Shown here piece by piece: positions 33,674-42,502 of a DNA stretch of 64,000 nucleotides. This DNA is from Sulfuricurvum sp. IAE1 (GTDB lineage Bacteria; Campylobacterota; Campylobacteria; Campylobacterales; Sulfurimonadaceae). The stretch's first letter is position 1; each line of letters begins with the position of its first letter. The stretch covers positions 186,001 to 250,000 of the forward strand of contig NZ_SLTI01000060.1 in NCBI RefSeq assembly GCF_004347735.1, in the 5' to 3' direction. The translations under genes were made by a program, and so were the position numbers. Under the pieces are notes generated by a model. It was not told where the DNA came from and searched no databases. It saw only the letters and a program-made list of their open reading frames with translations.

Positions 33674-34384
33674 TTATCCGAGAATACGGTTCAATACTTC
33701 TTCGTAGGCGACTTTCAGTCCGCCCAGCCCCTGACGGAAACGGTCTTTGTCCATTTTTTCTCCCGTCTCGAGGTCCCAGAAGCGGCAGTTGTCGGGACTG
33801 ATCTCATCGGCCAGGATGATTTTTCCATCCTTGTCGCGGCCGAATTCGAGTTTGAAGTCAACGAGGTTAAGCCCTTTTTCCGCGAAATAGGGGCGGAGAA
33901 TGTCGTTGACCTGGCGTGCCATCGCGCGCAGCTGGTCGAGTTCGGCTTCGTTTTTCACCAGTTCGAGGATCAGGCAGTGCTGGTCGTTGAGTTTCGGGTC
34001 GCCGAGCTCGTCGTTTTTGTAATCGAATTCCACCAGCGTGAACGGGAGTACTTTACCGTCGGGAATCCCGAGGTTTTTGCTGAGACTTCCCGTCGCGATG
34101 TTGCGGACGATTACTTCGATGAGGATGATATCGACTTTTTTGCACAGCATATGGTTTTCGTCGAGCATCTCGACGAAATGCGACTCCACCCCTTTGGAAG
34201 CGAGCATTTTAAAAAGCTCGGTCGAAATGCGGTTGTTCAGTGCTCCCTTACCCGCTTCGCTGGCTTTCTTGGCCCCGTTGAAAGCAGTCAGATCGTCTTT
34301 GAATTCGGCAATGACGAGGTTCGCATCGTCGGTGCTGAAAAGACGTTTGGCTTTTCCTTCGTAGAGTAGTTCGCGTTTTTCCAT
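33674..34384 (-). CDS. purC: Phosphoribosylaminoimidazole-succinocarboxamide synthase
   Basis: PurC joins aspartate to CAIR with ATP, step 7 of purine synthesis. 236 residues: N-terminal [26 protein letters not shown], and the [12 protein letters not shown] and [13 protein letters not shown] motifs near the C-terminus. It begins 2 bp after the ctpA stop and is followed by purS and purQ, so the three pur genes form one operon behind ctpA. No PurR operator or purine riboswitch is seen in the short spacer. Confidence 0.97.
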   Translation of the reverse strand: MEKRELLYEGKAKRLFSTDDANLVIAEFKDDLTAFNGAKKASEAGKGALNNRISTELFKMLASKGVESHFVEMLDENHMLCKKVDIILIEVIVRNIATGSLSKNLGIPDGKVLPFTLVEFDYKNDELGDPKLNDQHCLILELVKNEAELDQLRAMARQVNDILRPYFAEKGLNLVDFKLEFGRDKDGKIILADEISPDNCRFWDLETGEKMDKDRFRQGLGGLKVAYEEVLNRILG

Positions 34385-34386
34385 GA

Positions 34387-35709
34387 TTATTTTCCTTTGA
34401 CTATGATTAATGCTTTGATAATGTCGACCGCTTCTTTGAGCTGAAGATCTTTGTTCATCTGCTCGGCAGTTATGGTTGTTTTATTGCTTGTACCCGCTTC
34501 GGTCACGTCAACCATTCCGCCCTCTTTCTCGAGTTCGCTTTCGAGGTGTTTTTTGAGATCCGCTTCTTTAATGTTGAACGACTTGTCGTGACTTTTGATT
34601 TCGCCGGAGGTGACTTCAATGTCCGGCGTTACACCGACGGCCTGAATAGTCCGTCCGCTGGGGAGATAGTAGCGGGCGACGGTGAGCTTGACCGCTTCGG
34701 TGTCGGTGATCGGCATCACTACCTGCACAGAGCCTTTTCCAAAGGTTTTTTCGCCGACGATGACGCCGCGCTTGAGATCCTGGATGGCCCCGCTGACGAT
34801 TTCCGAAGCGCTGGCCGAGCCTTCGTTGACCAGTACGACGAGCGGCAGATGGGTGATCGTGTTGCTTTTGGTCGCGCTGTAACTGACGTCGTCGGCTTTA
34901 TTGCGCCCTTTTTGGGAGACGATGGTCCCCTCATCGACGAAAAGGTCGGTCAGCTCGACCGCCTGATCGAGGAGGCCTCCGGGGTTGTTCCGCAGATCCA
35001 GGATAATTCCCTTGGATGTTTTGGCGTGTTTTTTAATCGCTGCCTTGACGTCCGCGGCTACTTTTTTATCGAAATTGGTGACGCGGATGTAGAGTACCTC
35101 TTTGCCGATCGTACGGGTGTAGACCGATTCGACGGTGATGATGTCGCGGATGATGTGAAACTTGAGCGGTTCGGCGGCGCCTTTGCGTACGATAGTCAGG
35201 TCGATCGGCGTTTTGGGGGTACCGCGCATCAGGGCAACCGCGTCGTCGATCGTCATGTCAAGCGTCGCCTTGTCGTTGATCTTGAGGATGATGTCACCCG
35301 CTTTGATCCCCGCTTTGTCCGCCGGGGTTCCCTCGATCGGGGAGATGACGGTGAGGGCGTTGTCGCGCATTCCGACCGTGATCCCCAGCCCGCCGAATTC
35401 ACCGTCGGTTTGGGTTTTGAGGTTGTCGTAGCTTTTTTTGTCCAGGTAGGTCGAATGGGCATCGAGGTTCGAGAGCATCCCCTGCAGCGACTTGTCGATC
35501 AGCTGGTCGATGGTCAGGTTGTCGACGTTGTATTGTTCGACGATGCTGAGAACTTTGGTGAATTTCGCCAGCGACTGGAGGCGGGAGGCTTCGATGGACG
35601 GTTCTGCCGGAGCGGCCGGGTCGCTTTTCGCGAGCAGGGAGGTGGAGAGGGCGATGCTGATCGCCACGGCGCTGGCAAAACCGAAAACCATCATTTTGGT
35701 ATTTTTCAT
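34387..35709 (-). CDS. ctpA: C-terminal processing protease (S41)
   Basis: 440 residues: signal peptide or anchor ([20 protein letters not shown]), a helical N-terminal part, a PDZ domain (~95-180, containing LGITVG and [13 protein letters not shown]), and the S41 catalytic core with serine in NEGSASASE and lysine in [11 protein letters not shown]. It cleaves periplasmic proteins at their C-termini. ATG at 35709 is preferred over 35718 because the only purine-rich site lies right against the first ATG. It is first in the ctpA-pur operon. Confidence 0.93.
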   Translation of the reverse strand: MKNTKMMVFGFASAVAISIALSTSLLAKSDPAAPAEPSIEASRLQSLAKFTKVLSIVEQYNVDNLTIDQLIDKSLQGMLSNLDAHSTYLDKKSYDNLKTQTDGEFGGLGITVGMRDNALTVISPIEGTPADKAGIKAGDIILKINDKATLDMTIDDAVALMRGTPKTPIDLTIVRKGAAEPLKFHIIRDIITVESVYTRTIGKEVLYIRVTNFDKKVAADVKAAIKKHAKTSKGIILDLRNNPGGLLDQAVELTDLFVDEGTIVSQKGRNKADDVSYSATKSNTITHLPLVVLVNEGSASASEIVSGAIQDLKRGVIVGEKTFGKGSVQVVMPITDTEAVKLTVARYYLPSGRTIQAVGVTPDIEVTSGEIKSHDKSFNIKEADLKKHLESELEKEGGMVDVTEAGTSNKTTITAEQMNKDLQLKEAVDIIKALIIVKGK

Positions 35710-35878
35710 GGTGTGCATATCTCTTTGGTGCTTTTAACGCATAAATCGATCAAAGCTAGTCACATTCGGACGATGTGATCTTGAACCCTTGTGCTCGGGG
35801 AGCTTCCAGGGGACTAAAATGTTCACAAACGATTGATGAAATTATAGTGAAAACTCCATTAAATAACAATGGAAACGT

Positions 35879-36082
35879 TTACTCGACGCGTATCGTAACG
35901 TCGCCGATGGTGATCGTTTCGCCTTTGGCGATTTTGGCCCGTTTGCGCGTTTCGACCGTGCCGTTGCGCCGGACGTGGCCGTTCTCGATCAGGAGCTTGG
36001 CCTGGCCGCCGGTATCGACGAGATCGAGAACTTTAATAAGCTTGTACAGTTCGATGGTTTCTTCGGTTAGGGTATAGGTCAC
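35879..36082 (-). CDS. Small S4-domain RNA-binding protein
   Basis: 67 residues, almost only an S4 fold (LYKLIKVLDLVDTGGQAKLLI, then VRRNGTVETRKRAKI). It is like YbcJ/YaaA, small RNA-binding proteins linked to ribosome assembly or stalled-ribosome rescue. The frame starts with GTG at 36082, and no strong ribosome site is seen, so translation may be leaderless or coupled to a nearby promoter. It lies alone between ctpA and the RRM gene, all on the minus strand. Confidence 0.85.
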   Translation of the reverse strand: MTYTLTEETIELYKLIKVLDLVDTGGQAKLLIENGHVRRNGTVETRKRAKIAKGETITIGDVTIRVE

Positions 36083-36140
36083 GTTGGTACTTTAATATTA
36101 TCGTTTACGGATAAGGAATATGGGAAATGGAAAGTATGGG

Positions 36141-36158
36141 AGAACCCCGAAGGGTTCT
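36141..36158 (-). terminator. Hairpin terminator after the RRM gene
   Basis: AGAACCC/GGGTTCT, 7-bp stem with a 4-nt loop, 7 nt after the RRM gene stop codon; the following minus-strand sequence is T-rich (CATACTTTCC). Confidence 0.6.
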
Positions 36159-36165
36159 GCGGGTA

Positions 36166-36438
36166 TTACCAGCGATCGCGCGGAGGGCGCGGAGCGCGTG
36201 GGCGCGCTTCGTTTACGCGAAGTGTACGTCCGCCGAAATCATTGCCTTCGAGGGCAGTGATCGCTTTATCAGCTTCGTCTTTATTAGCCATTTCAACAAA
36301 TCCGAAGCCGCGGAAACGGCCCGTTTCTTTATCGTTAACGAATTTGACTGAACTGACTTCACCGTATTGTCCGAAAAGATCTTTAAGATCGTCTTCGTTT
36401 TTGCTGTAGGGAATGTTCCCGACATAAATTTGTATCAC
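36166..36438 (-). CDS. RRM-type RNA-binding protein
   Basis: 90 residues holding one RNA recognition motif: RNP2 IYVGNI at residues 4-9, RNP1 RGFGFVEM at about 43-50, and a basic Arg/Pro-rich tail (RAPRPPRDRW). Such glycine-poor single-RRM proteins occur in cyanobacteria and Campylobacterota, often cold-induced, with poorly defined RNA targets. It is monocistronic, with a terminator right behind it. The upstream 120-bp spacer holds no obvious cold-shock box. Confidence 0.93.
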   Translation of the reverse strand: MIQIYVGNIPYSKNEDDLKDLFGQYGEVSSVKFVNDKETGRFRGFGFVEMANKDEADKAITALEGNDFGGRTLRVNEARPRAPRPPRDRW

Positions 36439-36559
36439 ATTGTGCTCCGTGAAAAAATCGAACTATACCTAGCATAATCCTACACACATTGTATCGATTC
36501 CAATCTTACGCGAATGTTAAAAAAAGTGTGATTTTCGTGAACGCGAAATTCCCTGCCCG

Positions 36560-38494
36560 CTACAGGAACGAGGTGGCGTCCTGCAGCGTCGTAAAGGCGC
36601 AGATACGGCGTTCCCGCAGATACAGGAGCGCCTCGCGCATCATTTCCCCGCCCAGCAGGATCGGATAAAGGGGCTTTGAGCGCGGCCGCTCGCAGAGGCG
36701 GACGATTTCGAGGGTGTCGGTCATGGTCTGGGGGGTGATGAGCAGATAGATCATCCCGACCCCTTCGATGGCCTCTACCCGTTCGAGTGCGGCGGCGAAC
36801 CGGTCGCTGCGGGCATCGCCGATGATGTCGATCGGGTTGTTCCGCGACCAGTTGGAAGGGAGGACTTCATCGAGCGAGGCGATGTCGTTTTCGCCCAGAG
36901 TGTAGAGCTTTTTCCCTTTATCGATGACGTAATCGGTCAGAATCGTTCCGGGACCTCCGGCGTTGGTAATGATCGCGATCCCGCCCGCGTCGGCTGAAAT
37001 CGGGTTGAGGAGCGCTTCGATCGTATCGACCGTCTTGACTCCGGCGCTTTCGAGCAGCCCTTTGAACATCGGGTAGTCGCCGCTGAGATTCCCGGTATGG
37101 GAAAACGCCGCTTTGCGCGCTTCGGGGCTTTTTCCCGCTTTGTAAATCCGCACGGGTTTGGTGCACCGGCGCAGTGCTTCAAGGAACGCTTTGCCCTCCC
37201 GGATCCCTTCGGCGTAGACGGAGATCGTTTCACACTCGGGGGCTTCGTCGAGCATCGCGATGATTTCGGCAAACCCCATGTCGGCCATATTCCCCGTGGA
37301 GAGGATATGGGAAAAGCCGATCCCCATTTCCACCGCTTTGTCCATCAGCGACGAGAGGACCGCCCCCGACTGGGCGATAAGTGCGAGCGATCCGCTGCGG
37401 ACCTCTCCGGAACCGAAGGTCAGGTTCAGGTTGCGGCGGGAGGAGTAGTATCCAAGGCAATTGGGGCCGACGATGTTAAGTCCGTGAGCCCCTGCCAGTT
37501 CGAGCAGCTTTTCTTCGCTTTGCGTATCCCCGACCTCTTTGAACCCGGCGGAGACGACGATGACGTTTCGGACCCCTTTGGGAATCAGTCTGGCAATCGT
37601 TTCGAGGACCTGATTCGAGGGGATCGTGATGACGGCGGTATCGATCGTCCCGTCGATGTCGTCGAGGGAACGGTAGATCTCTCGTCCCTCGAAGGTACCG
37701 CCCCGTGCATTGACCAGATAGAGACTCCCTTCAAAGGGGAGGGCGTTTTTGGCGATGGCGTAGCCCACTTTGTCGGGATTGAGGGAAGCGCCGATGACGG
37801 CGACGCTGCGGTTGTCGAAAAAGTCACTGCGGCTCCGCTGAGGACGGGGTTCGGCGGGAAGAGTGTCATGGGTGCGGATCCGGGCGTCCACGACGGTAAA
37901 GCCTTCGTCGTTCAGGATAAGCGGATTGAGGTCGCATTCGGCGATTTCGGGTCGGTCGATCAGAAATTTCTGGAATGCGGCGATAAATGCTACCGCCGAA
38001 TCGAGGGTCGTTTTGGCCCCGCGGTACCCTTCAAAAAGGGGGGCAATGCGGGTGGACCGCAGCGCCCGCCGAATCTCTGCCTCGGAGGCGTACAAATCGA
38101 TATAGCAGACGTCGCGGTAAAGTTCGAGCAACACCCCTCCTTTCCCGAAAAGGATCGTTTTCCCGAAAATCGCATCGTCTACGACGCCGGCGAAAAGCTC
38201 TTCTCCCCGGACCATTTCACTCGCGATGAAACCTTCCGAGGCGGGGTCGAAAACGATACCGTGCGATTCGAGGCTACGGATGATCCGCGCACGCGCGTCG
38301 GCAAGCCCGCGCGCGTCGCAGACCGAAAGGACCACCCCTCCCACATCGCTTTTGTGGACGACGCGGGGGGATTCGATTTTCAATGCTACGGGAAAGAAAT
38401 CGATGGGGGGGATTTCGTCGATGCCGAAATGCCGGAACCGGGGAACGCGAAAACCTCCTTGGTTCAGGTAGGGGTAGAGCTGGGATTCGAGCAT
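36560..38494 (-). CDS. Fused NDP-forming acyl-CoA synthetase (beta-alpha order)
   Basis: 644 residues. Residues ~1-215 are an ATP-grasp domain (ALKIESPRVVHKSDVGGV); ~228-360 a CoA-binding Rossmann domain (VAVIGASLNPDKVG, NIVGPNCLGYY); the remainder two succinyl-CoA-ligase-like domains, with the phospho-histidine in AFSHTGNLSGD. Such enzymes convert acyl-CoA, ADP and Pi to acid, CoA and ATP (acetate-CoA ligase, ADP-forming) or act on other acyl groups. Having the ATP-grasp part first is the reverse of the common alpha-beta order. Substrate is unknown; it stands alone. Confidence 0.82.
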   Translation of the reverse strand: MLESQLYPYLNQGGFRVPRFRHFGIDEIPPIDFFPVALKIESPRVVHKSDVGGVVLSVCDARGLADARARIIRSLESHGIVFDPASEGFIASEMVRGEELFAGVVDDAIFGKTILFGKGGVLLELYRDVCYIDLYASEAEIRRALRSTRIAPLFEGYRGAKTTLDSAVAFIAAFQKFLIDRPEIAECDLNPLILNDEGFTVVDARIRTHDTLPAEPRPQRSRSDFFDNRSVAVIGASLNPDKVGYAIAKNALPFEGSLYLVNARGGTFEGREIYRSLDDIDGTIDTAVITIPSNQVLETIARLIPKGVRNVIVVSAGFKEVGDTQSEEKLLELAGAHGLNIVGPNCLGYYSSRRNLNLTFGSGEVRSGSLALIAQSGAVLSSLMDKAVEMGIGFSHILSTGNMADMGFAEIIAMLDEAPECETISVYAEGIREGKAFLEALRRCTKPVRIYKAGKSPEARKAAFSHTGNLSGDYPMFKGLLESAGVKTVDTIEALLNPISADAGGIAIITNAGGPGTILTDYVIDKGKKLYTLGENDIASLDEVLPSNWSRNNPIDIIGDARSDRFAAALERVEAIEGVGMIYLLITPQTMTDTLEIVRLCERPRSKPLYPILLGGEMMREALLYLRERRICAFTTLQDATSFL

Positions 38495-38543
38495 TCGGAC
38501 TCCGAAAACTAGGGGGAGGGGACTCCGCCCGGTGATAAAGCGT

Positions 38544-38549
38544 AGTATA
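38544..38549 (-). promoter_or_regulatory. Possible -10 element of the acyl-CoA synthetase gene
   Basis: TATACT on the minus strand, ~50 nt before the ATG at 38494; one mismatch from consensus. Confidence 0.35.
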
Positions 38550-38579
38550 ACCTATGCTTTCTTCAGTGTAAAGGCGGGA

Positions 38580-39365
38580 TCAGGAAGCCGAAACGGACGC
38601 GGTGACGTCGCTGGTGATTCCGATGAAGAACCGCAGTGTCGGATGGTGGTGGATGCGGCTGCTGATCCAGCGGAGCTGCTCGTCGGAGCGGAGGATGCGG
38701 AAACGGATTTTCTGGGATTGCCCGGGGAGCAGGGTTTCGAAAAAGGTTTTGACCAGGGCGCGGTCGTCGGGATGGATCCGCTGCTGCCAGAGGGTTTGGT
38801 TGGCGAGGAACATCTCTTTGGGAAGGCCGAAAAGTTCTTCAACGGCCTGGTTGACGTAGCGCAGTGCGAGGGTCGTATCGTCGATGTACCAGATCACTTC
38901 GCTGATGCTGCCGAGGATCTCTTCAAGCTCGAGGTGTTTCGAGTTGAGCAGCGTCGAGAGCTCTCCGGCCTGATGCTCGATCAGCTCTTTTGAATGGCGC
39001 AATTCGCGGTTGAGGCGGTCGGCTTCGGTGAGATTCCGGACGGTGATGTAAAACCGGGTTTCACCGTTTTCGCGTACGGCCTGTACGCTTTTGACCGTGT
39101 GGATCACTGTTCCGTCCCGGTGGACGAACGCGGTGTCGGCGTTGAGCATTTTCCCTTTTTCCATCAGCTGTGCGACACACTCGGCGAAAATGTCGACGTC
39201 TTCGAGCAGGCTCAGGAGATTGAGCCCCTTGAGGATTTCGTTATCGTAGCCGAGCAGTTCGACAAACGCGTCGTTGGCGAAGAGGATGACCCCCCGCTCA
39301 TCGGCGACGACGACCCCTTCGGGGAGGCGGTTGAACAGCGCGTAAAGGGAGGATTCGGTATGCAT
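38580..39365 (-). CDS. PAS-PAS protein without an output domain
   Basis: 261 residues: a first PAS domain (~5-115, LPEGVVVADERG...FANDAFVELLGY), a short coiled coil (~115-145, NRELRHSKELIEH), and a second PAS/PAC domain (~148-255, HPDDRALVKTFFE). No histidine kinase, GGDEF, EAL or methyl-accepting part follows, and no neighbour supplies one. It may act by binding a partner kinase, or be a truncated sensor. There is no haem or flavin motif that can be pinned down. The stop is TGA in a clean frame, with no sign of a frameshifted continuation. Confidence 0.7.
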   Translation of the reverse strand: MHTESSLYALFNRLPEGVVVADERGVILFANDAFVELLGYDNEILKGLNLLSLLEDVDIFAECVAQLMEKGKMLNADTAFVHRDGTVIHTVKSVQAVRENGETRFYITVRNLTEADRLNRELRHSKELIEHQAGELSTLLNSKHLELEEILGSISEVIWYIDDTTLALRYVNQAVEELFGLPKEMFLANQTLWQQRIHPDDRALVKTFFETLLPGQSQKIRFRILRSDEQLRWISSRIHHHPTLRFFIGITSDVTASVSAS

Positions 39366-39462
39366 GGCCGGCCGCTTAAAGTGATGGTTTTGTGATATTT
39401 TACCAAAACACGGGTTAAAGATCGCTTCTTTCGTCAGATTAGGGATAACGGCGAATTTTCGC

Positions 39463-39468
39463 TATAAT
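39463..39468 (+). promoter_or_regulatory. -10 element of the ABC-F gene
   Basis: GC-TATAAT-C, 32 nt before the ATG, in the typical context for this window. Confidence 0.55.
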
Positions 39469-39499
39469 CGCGAAATTAATTAAAGTAAAGAGTTTCACA

Positions 39500-41104
39500 A
39501 TGGTACAAGTCACAAAATTAACAATGCGTTTCGGAAGCCGGGTCCTGTTCGAGGGGATCAACCTCAAGCTCGACCGTAACAAGCGCTACGGCCTCATCGG
39601 CGCGAACGGCGCGGGAAAAACCACATTCCTGAAAATTCTCAGCGGAGAGATCAAGGAGTACGAGGGGGAGATATCCATCGAACCGGGGCTCAAAGTGGGC
39701 GTATTGGGGCAAAACCAGTTCGCTTTCGAAGATTTCACGATTGCCGATGCGGTACTGTGGGGGAACAAACGCCTTTACGACGCCATCAAGGAGAAAGAAC
39801 ATCTCTATACCACGGGCGATTTCGAAGACGATGCGGTAAATAACCGTTTGGCCGAACTGGAGATGATCTGTGTCGAAGAGGACCCGACCTACGAATACGA
39901 CGTGCAGATCGCGAAAATCCTCGAAAACGTCGGGATTCCCGCGGACCAGCACCACAACCTCATGTCGACGCTCCCTTCGTCTGAAAAATTCAAGGTTTTG
40001 CTCGCACAGGTTCTCTACCCCAAACCGGATGTCTTGTTTCTGGACGAGCCGACGAATAACCTTGACATCGATACGATCGGATGGCTCGAACACGAGCTCC
40101 AGCGCCACGAGGGGACGATGGTCGTTATTTCGCACGACCGCCACTTCCTCAATGCCGTCGTTACCAACATCCTCGACGTCGATTTCCAGAAAATCCGTGA
40201 ATTTACCGGAAACTACGACGACTGGTATCTCGCCTCTACGGTCATGGCAAACCAGGCACAGCTGGAGCGGGACAAAAAACTCAAAGAAAAAGAGCAGCTC
40301 GAAGCCTTCGTACGCCGCTTCTCGGCGAACGCCTCGAAAGCCAAACAGGCAACGTCGCGCCAGAAACAGCTCGACAAACTTGTCATTGATGATATCAAGC
40401 CCTCATCCCGCCGCGATCCGAGCATCGTTTTCAAGGCCAAACGGCAGATGGGTGACGAAGCGCTTGACGTTATCGGCGTATCACACAGTTACGGCGACTT
40501 GGACGTACTCAAAGATATTAATCTCAAAATAGTTCCGGGCGAGAAAATCGCCGTCATCGGTGCCAACGGCGTGGGTAAAACGACGCTGCTCAAAATCATC
40601 ATGGAAGAGATGAAGCCCACCAGCGGAAGCGTCAAATGGGGGGCGACGATCGAGCCTTCGTATTTCCCGCAGGATACGACCGACCGGATCAAGGGGATGG
40701 AGACCCTTTACGACTGGCTCCGTGCGTTTGATCCCAAGCGCGAAATTTCCGAAATCCGCAACTGCCTCGGGCGGATGCTCTTCAACGGCGAACAGCAGGA
40801 GAAAAGCATCGAGAAAATTTCGGGGGGTGAAAAACACCGGATGATGCTCTCGAAAATGATGCTGGAGGGGGGGAACTTCCTCGTATTGGACGAACCCACC
40901 AACCACCTCGACCTCGAAGCGATCATCGCGCTGGGCGAGGCGTTGTACGAGTTCGACGGGAACGTCATCTGCGTCAGCCACGACCGTGAGCTTCTCGACG
41001 CGTTTGCGGGACGGATCATCGAACTGCACGCCGACGGAAGTTACATCGATTTCGTCGGAACGTATGAAGAGTTTGCCGAAGCCAAAGCCAACGGTACACT
41101 GTAA
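39500..41104 (+). CDS. ABC-F ATPase (YbiT-like)
   Basis: 534 residues: two ABC nucleotide-binding domains joined by a ~80-residue charged helical linker and no membrane part. Domain 1 has Walker A GANGAGKTT, an altered signature (LPSSE, also lost in YbiT), and LFLDEPTNNLD; domain 2 has GANGVGKTT, ISGGEKHRM and VLDEPTNHLDLE. ABC-F proteins act on ribosomes, relieving stalling. Length and linker fit YbiT better than EttA or Uup. It is followed 22 bp later by the DUF5718 gene. Confidence 0.93.
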   Translation: MVQVTKLTMRFGSRVLFEGINLKLDRNKRYGLIGANGAGKTTFLKILSGEIKEYEGEISIEPGLKVGVLGQNQFAFEDFTIADAVLWGNKRLYDAIKEKEHLYTTGDFEDDAVNNRLAELEMICVEEDPTYEYDVQIAKILENVGIPADQHHNLMSTLPSSEKFKVLLAQVLYPKPDVLFLDEPTNNLDIDTIGWLEHELQRHEGTMVVISHDRHFLNAVVTNILDVDFQKIREFTGNYDDWYLASTVMANQAQLERDKKLKEKEQLEAFVRRFSANASKAKQATSRQKQLDKLVIDDIKPSSRRDPSIVFKAKRQMGDEALDVIGVSHSYGDLDVLKDINLKIVPGEKIAVIGANGVGKTTLLKIIMEEMKPTSGSVKWGATIEPSYFPQDTTDRIKGMETLYDWLRAFDPKREISEIRNCLGRMLFNGEQQEKSIEKISGGEKHRMMLSKMMLEGGNFLVLDEPTNHLDLEAIIALGEALYEFDGNVICVSHDRELLDAFAGRIIELHADGSYIDFVGTYEEFAEAKANGTL

Positions 41105-41126
41105 CGACCGGTCCGAAAGGTAAACA

Positions 41127-41963
41127 ATGAGCGATTACAAACACTATGTCGGGCTGGGGGTAGCGGGGAATTTCGCCCTGCACCTCGAACAGGCCGGGGA
41201 AAGTGCCGATTTCAAAGACGTCGTCACGGACGATCCCAACGGTCCCAAAGGAGTGTTCCCGTTTTACGTTCCCGGACGCGAAGGGCAGCTTGGCGTGTAT
41301 CCCCTCAGCAGTGACACGATCGTTTTGCCGAAGGAGGAATGCAATGTCCAGCCCGAACCGGAAGTGGCGTTACTCTGCGAGCTTGAGTACGATGGTGAAG
41401 GAAAAATTATCTCCCTCACTCCCACGGCATTCGGTGCTTACAACGACTGCTCACTCCGCAAAGAGGGGGCGGCGAAAATCAGCCATAAGAAAAATTGGGG
41501 AGCCATGAGCAAAGGGCTCTCCGATACTCTGATCCCGATCGACCGTTTCGAGGAGGGAGGGATCATGGACCGTTACCGTATCGCATCGTTTCTGCGACGC
41601 GAGGGGGGATTGTTCCGCTACGGCGAAGACGTCGAACTCCTTGGCTACAGCTATTTTTACGGGAAGCTGATCGAGTGGCTCACAAACCAGATCAATACCC
41701 AAAACGACTTCGGCCCGCTCGAAGCGGTCGGGGAGTACCTCAAAGCCGCGGGATATCCCAAAGAGGCGATCATCAGCATCGGTGCGACCCGTTATACCCA
41801 TTTCGGGGAGACCAACTTTTTGCAGGAAGGGGATGAGGTGATCGTGGTCGTGTACGATAACGACCGCTACTGCATGAACCCCGTCCTCTCGATGGCGAAC
41901 AAGGGGGAACTGGTCGGAAAAGAGGGGATCAGCGCTCTCGTTCAGAAGGTCGTGCGTGGTTAA
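41127..41963 (+). CDS. DUF5718 protein
   Basis: 278 residues of a family I recognise as DUF5718, in Campylobacterota. Visible stretches: VGLGVAGNFALHLEQAGE, FVPFYVPG-like (PFYVPGREGQLG), PEPEVALLCELEYD, and AFGAYNDCS. The fold looks like that of fumarylacetoacetate hydrolases (AYNDCS and TNQI regions), but the metal-ligand set is not certain, so no reaction is claimed. It lies downstream of ABC-F and overlaps the DUF1653 gene by 8 bp. Confidence 0.75.
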   Translation: MSDYKHYVGLGVAGNFALHLEQAGESADFKDVVTDDPNGPKGVFPFYVPGREGQLGVYPLSSDTIVLPKEECNVQPEPEVALLCELEYDGEGKIISLTPTAFGAYNDCSLRKEGAAKISHKKNWGAMSKGLSDTLIPIDRFEEGGIMDRYRIASFLRREGGLFRYGEDVELLGYSYFYGKLIEWLTNQINTQNDFGPLEAVGEYLKAAGYPKEAIISIGATRYTHFGETNFLQEGDEVIVVVYDNDRYCMNPVLSMANKGELVGKEGISALVQKVVRG

Positions 41964-42162
41964 AAACGGCCTTTACCGCCATTACAAAGGGAAGCATTAC
42001 GAGGTGATCGGGGTGGCCAAACACTCCGAAACGTCCGAAGAACTCGTTGTCTACCGTCCCCTTTACGGGGAACGGGGATTGTGGGTCCGCCCGCTGAAAA
42101 TGTTTATCGAAACGATGCCCGGCGGCGGCAGGCGGTTCGAATACTGCGGGGACGCGTCATGA
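41956..42162 (+). CDS. DUF1653 protein
   Basis: 68 residues in the DUF1653 family: starts NGLYRHYKGKHYEVIGVAKH, then ELVVYRPLYG and LWVRPLKMF. Function is unknown; the short beta-rich fold is sometimes fused to other domains. The GTG at 41956 has AAGG 6-9 nt upstream and overlaps DUF5718; its stop overlaps the SUI1 gene by 4 bp. The three genes are therefore coupled. Confidence 0.88.
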   Translation: MVKNGLYRHYKGKHYEVIGVAKHSETSEELVVYRPLYGERGLWVRPLKMFIETMPGGGRRFEYCGDAS

Positions 42163-42491
42163 GCCGCGGGACGAAGTTAAGCCTCGACATCGGTGCGTCG
42201 TGGAACGAGGGATGGAGCCTCGAAGAGGACCGTAAGGCCTCTGCGGCTGAAATTCTCACTCCCCCCGAACATCGCCTGGTGTTTCAGAGAGAAAAACGCA
42301 AAGGGAAAATCGTGACCCTTGTCGGCCCTTTCAGCCTTGTGGGGGACGAGGCGCAAAAAACACTCTCTATCCTCAAAAAATCCCTTGCCTGCGGCGGGGC
42401 GTATAAAGAGGGGTGGATGGAGTTCCAAGGCGACATCGCACCGCAGCTTCGCGCCCAGCTTGAAAAACTTTCCTATCGCTTCAAAAAATAA
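42159..42491 (+). CDS. SUI1/YciH-family translation initiation-like protein
   Basis: 110 residues; the ATG at 42159 overlaps the DUF1653 stop (ATGA). The C-terminal half matches the eIF1/SUI1 fold: KRKGKIVTLVGPF, CGGAYKEGWMEFQGD and LEKLSYRFKK, as in bacterial YciH. YciH affects start-codon selection and represses some mRNAs under stress. The N-terminal ~45 residues are extra. Together with DUF5718 and DUF1653 it forms a compact trio downstream of a ribosome-associated ATPase, which suggests a link to translation. Confidence 0.88.
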   Translation: MSRGTKLSLDIGASWNEGWSLEEDRKASAAEILTPPEHRLVFQREKRKGKIVTLVGPFSLVGDEAQKTLSILKKSLACGGAYKEGWMEFQGDIAPQLRAQLEKLSYRFKK

Positions 42492-42502
42492 CCGCAGCCT
42501 GA

